Shown piece after piece: positions 26,246-36,074 of a stretch of 64,000 bases of DNA. The stretch is from Ferrimonas kyonanensis DSM 18153. GTDB lineage: Bacteria; Pseudomonadota; Gammaproteobacteria; Enterobacterales; Shewanellaceae. The DNA lies in the NCBI RefSeq assembly GCF_000425405.1, contig NZ_AUDJ01000014.1, forward strand, positions 124,001-188,000, given 5' to 3'. The notes below the pieces were generated by a model. That model searched no databases, was not told the DNA's origin, and saw only the letters and a list, made by a program, of their open reading frames with translations. The position numbers were made by a program, and so were the translations under genes. Each line of letters starts with the position of its first letter. Position 1 is the stretch's first letter.

Positions 26246-28909
26246 ATGGCTAAATCACTGGTAATTGTGGAGTCGCCCGCCAAGGCGAAAACCATTAACA
26301 AATATCTCGGCAACGACTTCATCGTAAAGTCGTCGGTGGGCCACATTCGTGATCTTCCGACTTCCGCCAGTCAATCGACCTCGTCAGTGCCGGCCAAGCC
26401 CGCTGCCGAAGTGCGAAAGATGTCGCCCGAAGAGAAGGCAGAATACAAGCGCAATCGTGAATACCAGGGCTTGATCGCCCGCATGGGCATCGACCCCGAG
26501 CACGACTGGAAAGCCAACTACCAGGTGCTGCCTGGCAAAGAAAAGGTGGTCAAGGAGTTGCAAACTCTGGCTGCCAAGGCGGATCACGTCTATCTCGCAA
26601 CGGATTTGGACCGCGAAGGGGAAGCCATTGCCTGGCACCTGCAACAGGTGATTGGCGGTGATGACGAACGTTATCGCCGGGTGGTGTTTAACGAGATCAC
26701 CAAAAGTGCCATTAAAGATGCCTTCTCCAACCCTCTGGAGCTGAACCAGGCCCGGGTTAATGCTCAGCAGGCCCGTCGATTCCTCGATCGGGTGGTGGGC
26801 TTTATGGTATCGCCGCTGCTGTGGAAGAAGATTGGCCGCGGCCTTTCCGCCGGCCGGGTACAGTCGGTGGCGGTTCGCTTGCTGGTGGAGCGTGAGCGTG
26901 AGATTCGCGCCTTTGTGCCGGAAGAGTTCTGGGATCTGCATGCCGACCTGAGCTGCGCCTCCAGCGACGCCTTGCGGATGCAGGTAAGCCGCTATCAGGG
27001 CGATAAGTTGGCCCTGACCAACGAAACCCAGGCCAAGGCGGCGGTGGCGGCACTGACAGCCGCCTCTTACACTGTCAGTGGCCGGGAGGATAAGCCCAGC
27101 AAGAGCAAGCCCCAGGCGCCGTTCATCACCTCGACCCTGCAACAGGCGGCGAGCACCCGTCTGGGTTTTGGGGTGAAAAAGACCATGACCCTGGCCCAGC
27201 GCCTGTATGAAGCCGGTTACATCACCTACATGCGTACCGACTCCACCAACCTCAGCAAAGAAGCGGTGGCCAACTGCCGCGACTATGTGACCGAGTGGTA
27301 CGGCAGCGAGTACCTGCCTGACTCCCCTAAGGTGTATGGCAGCAAAGAGGGCGCTCAGGAAGCGCACGAAGCGATTCGTCCTTCCGATGTGACCGTTAAG
27401 GCCGACAGCCTCAAGGGAATGGAGCGAGATGCCGAGCGACTGTACGACCTGATTTGGCGCCAGTTTGTTGCCTGCCAGATGACCGAGGCCAAGTACGATT
27501 CGACCACCTTGACCGTGGTGGCCGATGACTATGAACTCAAGGCCAAGGGCCGCATCATGCGTTTCGATGGCTGGACCCGGGTACAGCCGCCACTGCGCCG
27601 CAAAGGGGAAGAGGATCTGATCCTGCCGCCGGTCAAAGTTGGCGACAGCCTGAGTCTGAAGCAGTTGGATCCCAAGCAGCACTTCACCAAGCCACCGGCC
27701 CGCTTCAATGAAGCGTCACTGGTGAAAGAGCTGGAGAAGCGAGGCATTGGCCGTCCGTCTACCTACGCGTCCATCATCTCGACCATTGTCGATCGGGGCT
27801 ACGTAAAGGTGGAAAATCGCCGTTTCTTTGCCGAGAAGATGGGCGAGATCGTAACCGACCGACTGGTGGGGAACTTTGAAAATCTGCTCAACTACGACTT
27901 TACCGCCGGCATGGAGCAGACCCTGGATAAAATTGCCGACGATCAGCGCGACTGGAAACAGGTGCTGAACGAGTTCTATGGCGAGTTTACCGAGCGTCTG
28001 GATCATGCCGGGTTGCCCGCGGAAGAGGGCGGTATGGTCGGCAATGAGATGGTGCTGACCGACATTCCGTGCCCAACCTGTGAGCGCCCCATGGGGATTC
28101 GTACTGCCACCACCGGGGTGTTCCTGGGGTGCAGTGGCTATAATCTGCCGCCGAAGGAGCGCTGCAAGACCACCATTAACCTGACCCCGGGAGACGAAGC
28201 GGAAGCGGTGTTGTCCGGTGAAGATATGGAAACGGAAGCGCTGCGTAGCAAGCGTCGTTGTGGTGTTTGTGGTACCGCCATGGACAGCTACCTTATCGAT
28301 GAAACCCGTAAGCTGCATGTGTGTGGTAACAACCCCAACTGCGATGGTTATGAAGTCGAGCAGGGTACCTTTAAAATTAAGGGCTATGACGGTCCGATCA
28401 TCGAGTGTGATCGTTGCGGTGCCGACATGGAACTGAAAAACGGCCGTTTTGGTAAGTACTTTGCCTGCACCAATACCGAAGCCTGCAAAAACACCCGCAA
28501 GCTGCTGAAAAGCGGTGAAGTGGCGCCACCGAAAGAGGACCCGGTCCAGTTGCCGGAGTTGGCTTGTGAGAAATCCGATGCGCACTTCGTGTTGCGAGAC
28601 GGCGCTGCCGGGTTGTTCCTGGCGGCCAGTACCTTCCCGAAGAGTCGTGAGACCCGGGCTCCTAAGGTGGAGGAGTTGGTGCGTTTCAAGGACCGCATCT
28701 CGCCGAAGTTCACCTACCTGACCGAAGCGCCGGCCAAGGACCCTGACGGCAACCTGGCGGTGCTGAAGTTCAGCCGTAAGACTAAAGAGCAGTACGTTGC
28801 TACCGAAGTCGATGGCAAGGCCACCGGCTGGACCGCCAAATACGTGGATGGTAAGTGGGTGGAAGAGCTGGCGAAAAAGCGCAAGCCGGCGGCAAAGAAG
28901 AAAGCCTGA
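26246..28909 (+). CDS. topA: DNA topoisomerase I
   Basis: 887 residues, type IA topoisomerase relaxing negative supercoils. The TOPRIM domain starts at [17 protein letters not shown] and has [13 protein letters not shown]; the active-site Tyr is in [13 protein letters not shown]. The C-terminus carries Cys4 zinc ribbons (CPTC...C, CGVC...C, CDRC...C) and a basic KPAAKKKA tail. The start at 26246 matches E. coli TopA; the frame runs 9 codons further to a TTG. It is slightly longer than E. coli (865). cysB lies about 2 kb downstream, partly conserving the E. coli neighbourhood. Confidence 0.96.
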   Translation: MAKSLVIVESPAKAKTINKYLGNDFIVKSSVGHIRDLPTSASQSTSSVPAKPAAEVRKMSPEEKAEYKRNREYQGLIARMGIDPEHDWKANYQVLPGKEKVVKELQTLAAKADHVYLATDLDREGEAIAWHLQQVIGGDDERYRRVVFNEITKSAIKDAFSNPLELNQARVNAQQARRFLDRVVGFMVSPLLWKKIGRGLSAGRVQSVAVRLLVEREREIRAFVPEEFWDLHADLSCASSDALRMQVSRYQGDKLALTNETQAKAAVAALTAASYTVSGREDKPSKSKPQAPFITSTLQQAASTRLGFGVKKTMTLAQRLYEAGYITYMRTDSTNLSKEAVANCRDYVTEWYGSEYLPDSPKVYGSKEGAQEAHEAIRPSDVTVKADSLKGMERDAERLYDLIWRQFVACQMTEAKYDSTTLTVVADDYELKAKGRIMRFDGWTRVQPPLRRKGEEDLILPPVKVGDSLSLKQLDPKQHFTKPPARFNEASLVKELEKRGIGRPSTYASIISTIVDRGYVKVENRRFFAEKMGEIVTDRLVGNFENLLNYDFTAGMEQTLDKIADDQRDWKQVLNEFYGEFTERLDHAGLPAEEGGMVGNEMVLTDIPCPTCERPMGIRTATTGVFLGCSGYNLPPKERCKTTINLTPGDEAEAVLSGEDMETEALRSKRRCGVCGTAMDSYLIDETRKLHVCGNNPNCDGYEVEQGTFKIKGYDGPIIECDRCGADMELKNGRFGKYFACTNTEACKNTRKLLKSGEVAPPKEDPVQLPELACEKSDAHFVLRDGAAGLFLAASTFPKSRETRAPKVEELVRFKDRISPKFTYLTEAPAKDPDGNLAVLKFSRKTKEQYVATEVDGKATGWTAKYVDGKWVEELAKKRKPAAKKKA

Positions 28910-28930
28910 TTTTGCTGATCCTAAGCCAAT

Positions 28931-28964
28931 AAAAAAGCCCGCTGCCATGCAGCGGGCTTTTTTT
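28931..28964. terminator. Bidirectional terminator topA / ribB
   Basis: GCCCGCTGC-CAT-GCAGCGGGC with A6 before and T7 after. Confidence 0.9.
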
Positions 28965-28993
28965 AGGTCTTGAGAACGCCCTAAAGAGCGAAT

Positions 28994-29641
28994 TTACGCA
29001 CTTTGGCGCTGTTGCAGGACCAGGTGCTGCACAATGTCTTCGATGCTTAGCAGCGGCATTTGATGAGCTTTGGCGAATTTCACCAGTTCCGGCAGGCGCA
29101 TCATGTCGCCGTCGTCATGGGCGACTTCACAGATGACGCCGGCCGGCTTGAGTCCGGCCAGTTGCATCAGTTCCACCGAGCCTTCGGTGTGGCCGCGACG
29201 GCTCAGCACGCCACCGGGGTTGGCTCGCAGCGGGAACACATGGCCGGGGCGAGCCAGATCACCGGGTTGGCAGTGATCGGCGACGGCGGTGCGAATGGTG
29301 GTGACCCGATCCGCTGCCGATACGCCGGTGGTGACGCCCACCTTGGCTTCAATGGAGACGGTGAACGCGGTGCCGTTCTGGCTGGAGTTGTGGTCGACCA
29401 TCGGCGGCAGCGCCAGGGCGTCGGCCCGTTCATGGGTCAGGCACAGACAGACAATGCCGCTGCCGTGGCGAATGAGCAATGCCATCTGCTCTTTAGTGAT
29501 GGATTGAGCGGCATAGACGATGTCGCCTTCGTTCTCCCGATCTTCGTCGTCGACCAGAAGCACCCCCTGGCCCAGTTTAAGGGCGTCAATGGCGGCGAGT
29601 ACGCGTTGCTCGGCTGTGCCGGCAAGTAATGGCTGATTCAT
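28994..29641 (-). CDS. ribB: 3,4-dihydroxy-2-butanone 4-phosphate synthase
   Basis: 215 residues. It converts ribulose 5-phosphate to the four-carbon precursor of riboflavin. The signature [10 protein letters not shown] (acidic metal/substrate loop) is near residue 30, with [11 protein letters not shown] and [11 protein letters not shown] further on. There is no fused GTP cyclohydrolase II domain. The start at MNQPLLAG has AGGAA upstream; the frame extends to 29791 but that part is the FMN riboswitch, not protein. Expression should fall when FMN is high. Confidence 0.95.
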   Translation of the reverse strand: MNQPLLAGTAEQRVLAAIDALKLGQGVLLVDDEDRENEGDIVYAAQSITKEQMALLIRHGSGIVCLCLTHERADALALPPMVDHNSSQNGTAFTVSIEAKVGVTTGVSAADRVTTIRTAVADHCQPGDLARPGHVFPLRANPGGVLSRRGHTEGSVELMQLAGLKPAGVICEVAHDDGDMMRLPELVKFAKAHQMPLLSIEDIVQHLVLQQRQSA

Positions 29642-29784
29642 GGCAGTTCCTTTAATAATACAATGAGATACCAGAATCAGGGCATAGGAGATTACCCGGG
29701 CAAGGTGCACAGGTAAACGGGCCCGCTGCGAGTGCAGCGTTGGCCTTGCAGAGACACCAGCATCAGAGATGGCGCCCTTATCCT

Positions 29785-29920
29785 CTTTCATCCGGACTGT
29801 AACCGTCGGCTCTGGTTTCGCACCAGATCTGCTGACCCCACCACCAGGTGGGCGCTCGCGGGCTCACTCCCGATAAGGAAGTTTACCGCCGGTGGGGAGT
29901 TTCACCCCGCCCTGAGAATA
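29785..29920 (-). promoter_or_regulatory. FMN riboswitch (RFN element) upstream of ribB
   Basis: Read on the minus strand, the element begins CTCAGGGCGGGGTGAAACTC and continues with CCCACCGGCGGTAA, AGCCCGCGAGCG, GGTCAGCAGATCTGGT and CCGACGGTTACAGTCCGGAT, which are the conserved blocks of the RFN aptamer in the right order. About 140 nt of expression platform separate it from ribB, including a CGCTGC...GCAGCG hairpin; no T-run follows it, so control may be at translation initiation. Confidence 0.95.
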
Positions 29921-30103
29921 GTTGCCCGAAGGCACCGCCATGCTACTCCCGCTGAGGCAGCGGCACAATGGACAAACCGGCAAACGACTTGATCAGAAAA
30001 CAAATTCGCGGCAAAGATCTCAGATTGGAACCTAAGCCGACGGGTTAACGCCAGGGGGAACACAGGAAAGCAGGCCGGAGGGTTCCGGCCCGAGTGCGGG
30101 GAG

Positions 30104-30862
30104 TTACCACTTCTTCTTTGGTTGGAACAGTTCGTCCAGATCGTCGGTGCGCTTCGGTTTGCTGGTTTCCACCGGCTGCTTGCTGCCTTCGATGGTGTCG
30201 AGCAGTTCGTTGGTTTTGGCCAGCATTCGAGCGCGGTAATCCGGAGAGGCCAGCACCTGGTTATTGAGGGCCAGGGTGATTTTCGACAGCAGCATCTTGG
30301 CCGAACCGTGCTGGCGAGCGTTGACCAGGTTACGGGCCCGGTTGAGCAGCACCTCGATGTGGATGCGCAGCTGCAGTTTGTCGATCTTCAGCTCTTCGTC
30401 GGTAAACACATCGGCATTGATGCGGCCTTTATTGTGTTCATTGCGCAGCACCGGCTTGAGTTTTTTTAGAGTCTGGATCAGTACCAGAGTCTGTTTCTCG
30501 TTGCTGGGCAACTGAAACAGGTCGATGCTTTCCTGTCCGGCGTTGGAATCCTGAAGCCCCTTTAGCTGGGCCATGGTCTGGGCGATGCGAGAGTCCATGT
30601 CAGTGTTGGCCGGACTCATCTGCTTGGCGGTCTTAAGGGCATCGAGAATGCGCTGATTCAGTGTTTGCAGCAGGGCATTGCTCATGGGCAACAGAGCGGC
30701 CTGGGAAAGGATCTCTTCGGACTCTTCGATTATGGCCCGCTGGCGAGCCAGCTCTTTCCGCCGATTGGCTTCTTTAGCTTCGTGGTGCTGATAGACCAGA
30801 TTGATGGCGATGATAACCAGCAGGGCAATCAACACCATAACGACAACGGCAAAAAATGACAT
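30104..30862 (-). CDS. Membrane-anchored coiled-coil protein of unknown function
   Basis: 252 residues from MSFFAVVVMVLIALLVIIAI: one N-terminal membrane helix, then a long charged, mainly helical cytoplasmic region (likely coiled coil around residues 25-60), and a distinctive acidic-basic end DDLDELFQPKKKW. The frame is open 35 codons further upstream, but those residues do not look like protein and overlap the cysB promoter region. Similar proteins are conserved next to cysB in related marine gammaproteobacteria as far as I recall. No catalytic motif is visible. Confidence 0.7.
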   Translation of the reverse strand: MSFFAVVVMVLIALLVIIAINLVYQHHEAKEANRRKELARQRAIIEESEEILSQAALLPMSNALLQTLNQRILDALKTAKQMSPANTDMDSRIAQTMAQLKGLQDSNAGQESIDLFQLPSNEKQTLVLIQTLKKLKPVLRNEHNKGRINADVFTDEELKIDKLQLRIHIEVLLNRARNLVNARQHGSAKMLLSKITLALNNQVLASPDYRARMLAKTNELLDTIEGSKQPVETSKPKRTDDLDELFQPKKKW

Positions 30863-30950
30863 GCAATAGCAAAGAGTTAGAATTTTTATCAATGTTACAC
30901 TATTGTCCAGTGAGTTGCATCTTAACGGATACGGCTTTGCTATATTCCAT

Positions 30951-30979
30951 TTGCGTTTTAGAACCATCGGGTTTATAAC
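30951..30979 (+). promoter_or_regulatory. Candidate cysB promoter
   Basis: TTGCGT (30951-30956), 17-nt spacer, TATAAC (30974-30979), 35 nt before cysB. Confidence 0.5.
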
Positions 30980-30992
30980 TTTATGGTATTAG

Positions 30993-31988
<996 letters not shown>

Positions 31989-32049
31989 AACCGAATAAAA
32001 CTAAAGAACCATTCGAAATTTATCTGGTCTTAATCATCGGCTGGAACCT

Positions 32050-32078
32050 AAAAAAAGCAGCCATTGGCTGCTTTTTTT
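32050..32078. terminator. Bidirectional terminator cysB / queD
   Basis: AAAAAAGCAGCC-ATT-GGCTGCTTTTTTT hairpin between convergent genes. Confidence 0.88.
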
Positions 32079-32092
32079 GATTCAAGGGGAGG

Positions 32093-32452
32093 TTAGCCGC
32101 GGTAGCGACATCCGGAAGTGCAGGTTTCCTTGATCTCCACCATCGACAGCTGTGGCAGTGTCGGTTTGAGTTCATTCCAGATCCACCGGGCCAGCACTTC
32201 GCTGGTGGGGTTCTCCAGGCCGGGGATCTCATTCAGGTAGTAGTGATCCAGGCGATCGTAGATGGGCTTAAAGGCCGCTTTGAGATCGCCGAAGTCCATT
32301 ATCCAGCCGGTGTGCGCGTCGACCTCTCCACTGATGTAGATGCGCACCAGGAACGAATGACCATGCAGCCGGCCGCACTTGTGTCCTTCAGGAACATTCG
32401 GAAGGTGGTGTGCGGCTTCAAAATGAAACTCTTTGTAGATTTCAGTAGACAT
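32093..32452 (-). CDS. queD: 6-carboxy-5,6,7,8-tetrahydropterin synthase
   Basis: 119 residues, PTPS fold. It makes 6-carboxytetrahydropterin from dihydroneopterin triphosphate in the queuosine/preQ0 pathway. Zinc-binding His lie in [10 protein letters not shown] and [10 protein letters not shown]; the Cys of CGRLHGH is the catalytic Cys type; the C-terminal [11 protein letters not shown] is typical of E. coli-like QueD. The start MSTEIYKEF has a CGGAG ribosome site; the 12-codon upstream extension is unlikely. Confidence 0.92.
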   Translation of the reverse strand: MSTEIYKEFHFEAAHHLPNVPEGHKCGRLHGHSFLVRIYISGEVDAHTGWIMDFGDLKAAFKPIYDRLDHYYLNEIPGLENPTSEVLARWIWNELKPTLPQLSMVEIKETCTSGCRYRG

Positions 32453-32565
32453 AATGGACTCCGTAAAAATGCGCCGGAAGTTTGGCACGGCGACGAGAGT
32501 GATGCAACAGCGAATTGTTTGCTATCGTAGGCACTCAGGGAGTGACATCTAATAAAGGAAAGATC

Positions 32566-32778
32566 ATGAAAAAATTGCTTTTGGGCACACTGACGATTGT
32601 GGTGTTGGCGGGATGTGGACAGCCTGAAGCCAGCTGGGTACATGATACTAAGGACAATCAGGGCTTTATGACAGATCGAGACCGTTGTAACGGTGCTATC
32701 GATGACAGTCAGGCCGATTTCAAAGGGCGCTTTGCCGCCTGCATGGAGCGCGCAGGTTGGCGGCTCGAGGCGCATTAA
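32566..32778 (+). CDS. Small lipoprotein of unknown function
   Basis: 70 residues from MKKLLLGTLTIVVLAGCGQP, with lipobox LAGC and Cys at residue 17. The short mature part has two further Cys (RDRCNGAIDD and FAACMERAGW), which could form a disulfide. AAAGGAAAG precedes the start. It ends 24 nt before msrBA and may be co-transcribed with it. No family function is known to me. Confidence 0.75.
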   Translation: MKKLLLGTLTIVVLAGCGQPEASWVHDTKDNQGFMTDRDRCNGAIDDSQADFKGRFAACMERAGWRLEAH

Positions 32779-32802
32779 CGCCCCCAGGGTGAGGAGCGCA
32801 GC

Positions 32803-33708
32803 ATGCCACGACGACCATTGACCGATGAGGAGAAGCGGGTACTGGAGCATAAAGCCACCGAACCCCCATTTTCCGGTCGATTTTTGAACCACGACAGCGG
32901 CGGGTGCTACCGCTGTCGTAAGTGCGATGCGCCACTGTATCGCAGTGAATCCAAGTTTGACGCCGGTTGTGGCTGGCCCTCGTTCGAGGTGCCAGTGGAG
33001 CAGGCCGTGACCGAGGTGGTGGATGCCGACGGTCGACGAACCGAGATTCTGTGCAGTCAATGCGGTGGGCATTTGGGGCACGTATTCCGGGGAGAGCGTT
33101 TGACCCCGGCCAATGAGCGCCATTGTGTCAATTCACTGAGCCTGGCATTCCGGCCGGAGTCGGATTCCACGGTCGCCACCCTGATGCTGGGGGGGGGCTG
33201 TTTTTGGTGTATTGAAGCGGTGTTCGAGCGGGTCAGGGGGGTGAGCCGTGTCGTCAGTGGTTACGCCGGTGGCAGCATTGACAGCCCCAGTTATCAGCAG
33301 GTGTGCCGAGGTGATACCGGTCATGCCGAGGTGGTTAAGATCAGCTATGACCCGGCTGTGGTGGATCTGGACTCGTTGCTGGAGCTGTTTTTTGCCAGCC
33401 ACGACCCGACTACGCTGAATCGACAGGGGGCCGACCGAGGCACTCAGTACCGATCCATTGTGATTTGTGAGCAAGAGGAGCAAGCCGAGCGGGTTCGTCG
33501 CTATGTGCAGCGACTGGAGGCCAGTGGCGCCTTTGCCCAACCGATCGTCACCGCGGTGGAGTCGGGACACGATTTCTATCCGGCGGAATTGAGCCACCAG
33601 CAGTATTATCAGCAGCACCAGAGTCAGCCCTATTGTCAGATGGTGATTAATCCCAAGGTTGCATCGGTATATCAGCGGTTTGCCGACAGGATGAAAGGCG
33701 ATGAATAG
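32803..33708 (+). CDS. Bifunctional methionine sulfoxide reductase, MsrB-MsrA fusion
   Basis: 301 residues. The N-terminal MsrB domain (about 1-118) has zinc Cys C38/C41 and C84/C87 and the catalytic Cys108 in RHCVNS; it reduces Met-R-sulfoxide. The C-terminal MsrA domain (about 125-290) has the catalytic GGCFWC (C133) and reduces Met-S-sulfoxide. There is no signal peptide or thioredoxin domain, so it is cytoplasmic and thioredoxin-driven. The order B-then-A is the reverse of the A-B order in PilB-type fusions. The ATG follows GAGGAG. Confidence 0.92.
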   Translation: MPRRPLTDEEKRVLEHKATEPPFSGRFLNHDSGGCYRCRKCDAPLYRSESKFDAGCGWPSFEVPVEQAVTEVVDADGRRTEILCSQCGGHLGHVFRGERLTPANERHCVNSLSLAFRPESDSTVATLMLGGGCFWCIEAVFERVRGVSRVVSGYAGGSIDSPSYQQVCRGDTGHAEVVKISYDPAVVDLDSLLELFFASHDPTTLNRQGADRGTQYRSIVICEQEEQAERVRRYVQRLEASGAFAQPIVTAVESGHDFYPAELSHQQYYQQHQSQPYCQMVINPKVASVYQRFADRMKGDE

Positions 33709-33761
33709 ACTAAACTGGTGACAGGCACTGGCCACAGCAACAGAATTGCCAGGGAGGCGAT

Positions 33762-34313
33762 ATGCAGGGAATCATCTTTACCGAGTTTCTGGACTTGGTC
33801 GATGAGGCGTTTGGTCCCGAGGTGACCGAAGCGCTGTTTGAGCAGGTGGAGTTGCCCAGTGGCGGCGCCTACACCCGGGTAGGCAACTACGATCATGAGG
33901 AGATTGTGGCTCTGGTGGTGGCGCTGAGCGACCGGGTCAATAAACCGGTGGCCGAGCTGCTTTATACCTACGGTTATTATTTGTTTCCCCGGCTAATGGA
34001 GCTGTACCCGCAGCGGTTGAGTCACTGTGACAACAGTTTCGATTTTCTCTATGCCGTGGAAAATGAGATCCACACCCACGTAAAAAAAATCCACGTCAGT
34101 GCAGAGGTGCCCACGTTCGAGTTTCCGAAGCGAGATGAGAACCATATGGAGGTGATCTACAACTCTAAGCGCGGACTGGCGGATGTCGCCCATGGCCTGA
34201 TTGCCCGCTGCTGCGACCACTTCGAAGAAACCATCGACATTGACCTGACCGATCTGAGCGGCCAGGACAAAACTCGAGTGTGCTTCCGGTTGACCAGGCA
34301 GGCCAGTGAATGA
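33762..34313 (+). CDS. hnoX: H-NOX heme nitric-oxide sensor
   Basis: 183 residues, a single heme-NO/O2-binding domain. The proximal heme ligand is His104 (NEIHTHVKKIH) and the heme-propionate motif YxSxR is Y133-N-S-K-R137. In related bacteria stand-alone H-NOX proteins bind NO and silence a partner histidine kinase or a diguanylate cyclase. Here the downstream hybrid kinase overlaps it by 4 nt (ATGA), which strongly supports partnership. AGGGAGG lies just before the start. NO rather than O2 is the likely ligand for a facultative anaerobe, but this is inference. Confidence 0.93.
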   Translation: MQGIIFTEFLDLVDEAFGPEVTEALFEQVELPSGGAYTRVGNYDHEEIVALVVALSDRVNKPVAELLYTYGYYLFPRLMELYPQRLSHCDNSFDFLYAVENEIHTHVKKIHVSAEVPTFEFPKRDENHMEVIYNSKRGLADVAHGLIARCCDHFEETIDIDLTDLSGQDKTRVCFRLTRQASE

Positions 34314-35971
34314 GCGACCTTTGGCAAAAACGCTATCAGCGGGAGCGGCGTGCTCGTGAGCAGGCCGAAGCACTGCTGGAAAGCAAAAGCCTCGAGTTGT
34401 ATGAACTGAATCGGCAACTGGAGGCCACCAACCTGCTGCAAGCCGGAGAGATCAAATGGCGTCAGCGGGCCGACGCCTGTTTGCTTGGGGTTTGCCGGGA
34501 CCTGCTGTCCTGCAATGTGTCCGCCCCTTTCGATACCATTCGTGACACTCAGGCGCGCCTTGGCGCCCTGCTGTCGGCAGCCTGGATCGGGTTGGAGTGG
34601 GGGCGCGGAAGGTCGCTTTGTTGGCCGCTGGTTTATAACGGCCCTTGGCCTAAGCGCCAGAGCGGGCGGCTGGCCAAGGAGGAGCCGCTGCTCAGTGAGC
34701 GTGACCACTCTGTTGGTTATCAGGCGGTGGCCACCGGCGTGTCATTGGTGGTGGTGTTCAATGAGGAGGTGGAGTGGCGCGCCCCCCATCAGGACATGCT
34801 CAGGGATTTGGCACTGCTGTTCGATGCCTTCTATAACAACTGGTTGGCGTTCACCCAGTTGAAGCTGGCCGAGCAGGAAACCCACCGAATGTCGAATCTG
34901 AGGTCGCGGTTTCTGGCAATGGTGACTCACGAGTTGCGAACGCCCATGAATGGGGTACTGGGCTGTGCCGATCTGCTGGCCTCCTCCTCCCTGGATGCAG
35001 AGCAGCGGCAGTTATTGAAGGTCCTGACTCAGTCCGGTCACAGCTTGCTGGCCTTGATCAACGATGTGCTGGATTACAACAAGATCGATTCCGACCAATT
35101 CTGCCTGAACGACAAACCCACCGATTTGCATCAACTCTGCCGGGACACCCTCGAGGTGGTCCGCCCCATGGCCAGTGACAAGGGGCTGAGTCTATCCTGT
35201 GACGTTAGCGGCGACCTTCCCGAGGCGGTGCGCGTCGATCCCAGCCGTTACAAACAGGTGCTGTTAAACCTGCTGGGCAATGCGGTCAACCATACCGAGC
35301 AAGGGGGAGTGACCTTGACCCTGGCGAGTCGCCGGATTGGAGAGATGGTTGAGGTGGTCACCGGTGTCGAGGACAGCGGTCCGGGCATCGGCAAGGCGTT
35401 TCAGCAGCGGCTGTTTGAGCCTTTTACTCAGGAGAGTGACGCCAGCGGCAAGGGGACCGGACTGGGGTTGTCCATCAGCCAGAAGCTGGTGCGGCGACTT
35501 GGCGGTGAACTGCAGGTTGCCAGTGAGTTGGGACAGGGTACTCGCTTTTATTTTGCCTTGGAGTTGACGCCCTGTGTGCGGCCGGAGGTGAGTCAGATCC
35601 GGTTAAAGGCCAGCAAAAACGGTCATATCCTGGTGGCGGAAGACACCAAGGCCAATCAGTTGGTGGTGAGGCTGATGCTGGAGAAAGAGGGGTGCCAGGT
35701 CACCATCGTCGAGAACGGTCGTCAAGCGCTGGAGCAGGCCAGTGATCACCCCTATGATCTTATCCTGATGGACTGCAGCATGCCGGTGATGGATGGCTAC
35801 TCGGCCACCGAGGCACTGCGTTCCAAAGGCTGTACCACCCCCATACTGGCGCTGACGGCCACCACCACCGCCGAAGCGCACAAGATGTGCATGGAGGCCG
35901 GCATGAATGCGGTGCTGCATAAACCCATACACCGGGCCTCGCTGATGCAGGCCATCGACCAGTGGCTGTGA
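34310..35971 (+). CDS. hnoK: Hybrid histidine kinase partner of H-NOX
   Basis: 553 residues, soluble. Order: N-terminal coiled coil (about 8-60), a GAF-like sensor region (about 60-180), a dimerization domain with phospho-acceptor His207 (FLAMVTHELRTPMNG), an ATPase domain (N box LLNLLGNAVNH, G1 EDSGPGIG, G2 GKGTGLGLS), and a C-terminal receiver with Asp488 (LILMDCSMPVMDGY) and Lys538. No membrane helix is present, as expected if the ligand sensor is the cytoplasmic H-NOX. The final output regulator (phosphotransfer protein or HnoB/HnoC/HnoD types) is not in the window. Confidence 0.9.
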   Translation: MSDLWQKRYQRERRAREQAEALLESKSLELYELNRQLEATNLLQAGEIKWRQRADACLLGVCRDLLSCNVSAPFDTIRDTQARLGALLSAAWIGLEWGRGRSLCWPLVYNGPWPKRQSGRLAKEEPLLSERDHSVGYQAVATGVSLVVVFNEEVEWRAPHQDMLRDLALLFDAFYNNWLAFTQLKLAEQETHRMSNLRSRFLAMVTHELRTPMNGVLGCADLLASSSLDAEQRQLLKVLTQSGHSLLALINDVLDYNKIDSDQFCLNDKPTDLHQLCRDTLEVVRPMASDKGLSLSCDVSGDLPEAVRVDPSRYKQVLLNLLGNAVNHTEQGGVTLTLASRRIGEMVEVVTGVEDSGPGIGKAFQQRLFEPFTQESDASGKGTGLGLSISQKLVRRLGGELQVASELGQGTRFYFALELTPCVRPEVSQIRLKASKNGHILVAEDTKANQLVVRLMLEKEGCQVTIVENGRQALEQASDHPYDLILMDCSMPVMDGYSATEALRSKGCTTPILALTATTTAEAHKMCMEAGMNAVLHKPIHRASLMQAIDQWL

Positions 35972-35978
35972 ATCACTT

Positions 35979-36068
35979 CTCCAGTAAAATCGAAAGTAAC
36001 CTGCCATTTTATGCGCTTTTTATTCTATTTATTGAGGGCTATTCTCAGGCTTTCCCCTTTTACTGGAG
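35979..36068 (+). repeat. 11-bp perfect inverted repeat covering the yqjG ribosome site
   Basis: CTCCAGTAAAA (35979-35989) is perfectly complementary to TTTTACTGGAG (36058-36068), and the second arm contains the GGAG ribosome site of yqjG. About 68 nt separate the arms. Confidence 0.6.
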
Positions 36069-36074
36069 CAGGCG

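Noticed and set aside
29642-29791. Longer ribB start at 29791
   Set aside because: This upstream stretch includes the 3' end of the FMN aptamer; the start at 29641 has a ribosome site and the family N-terminus.
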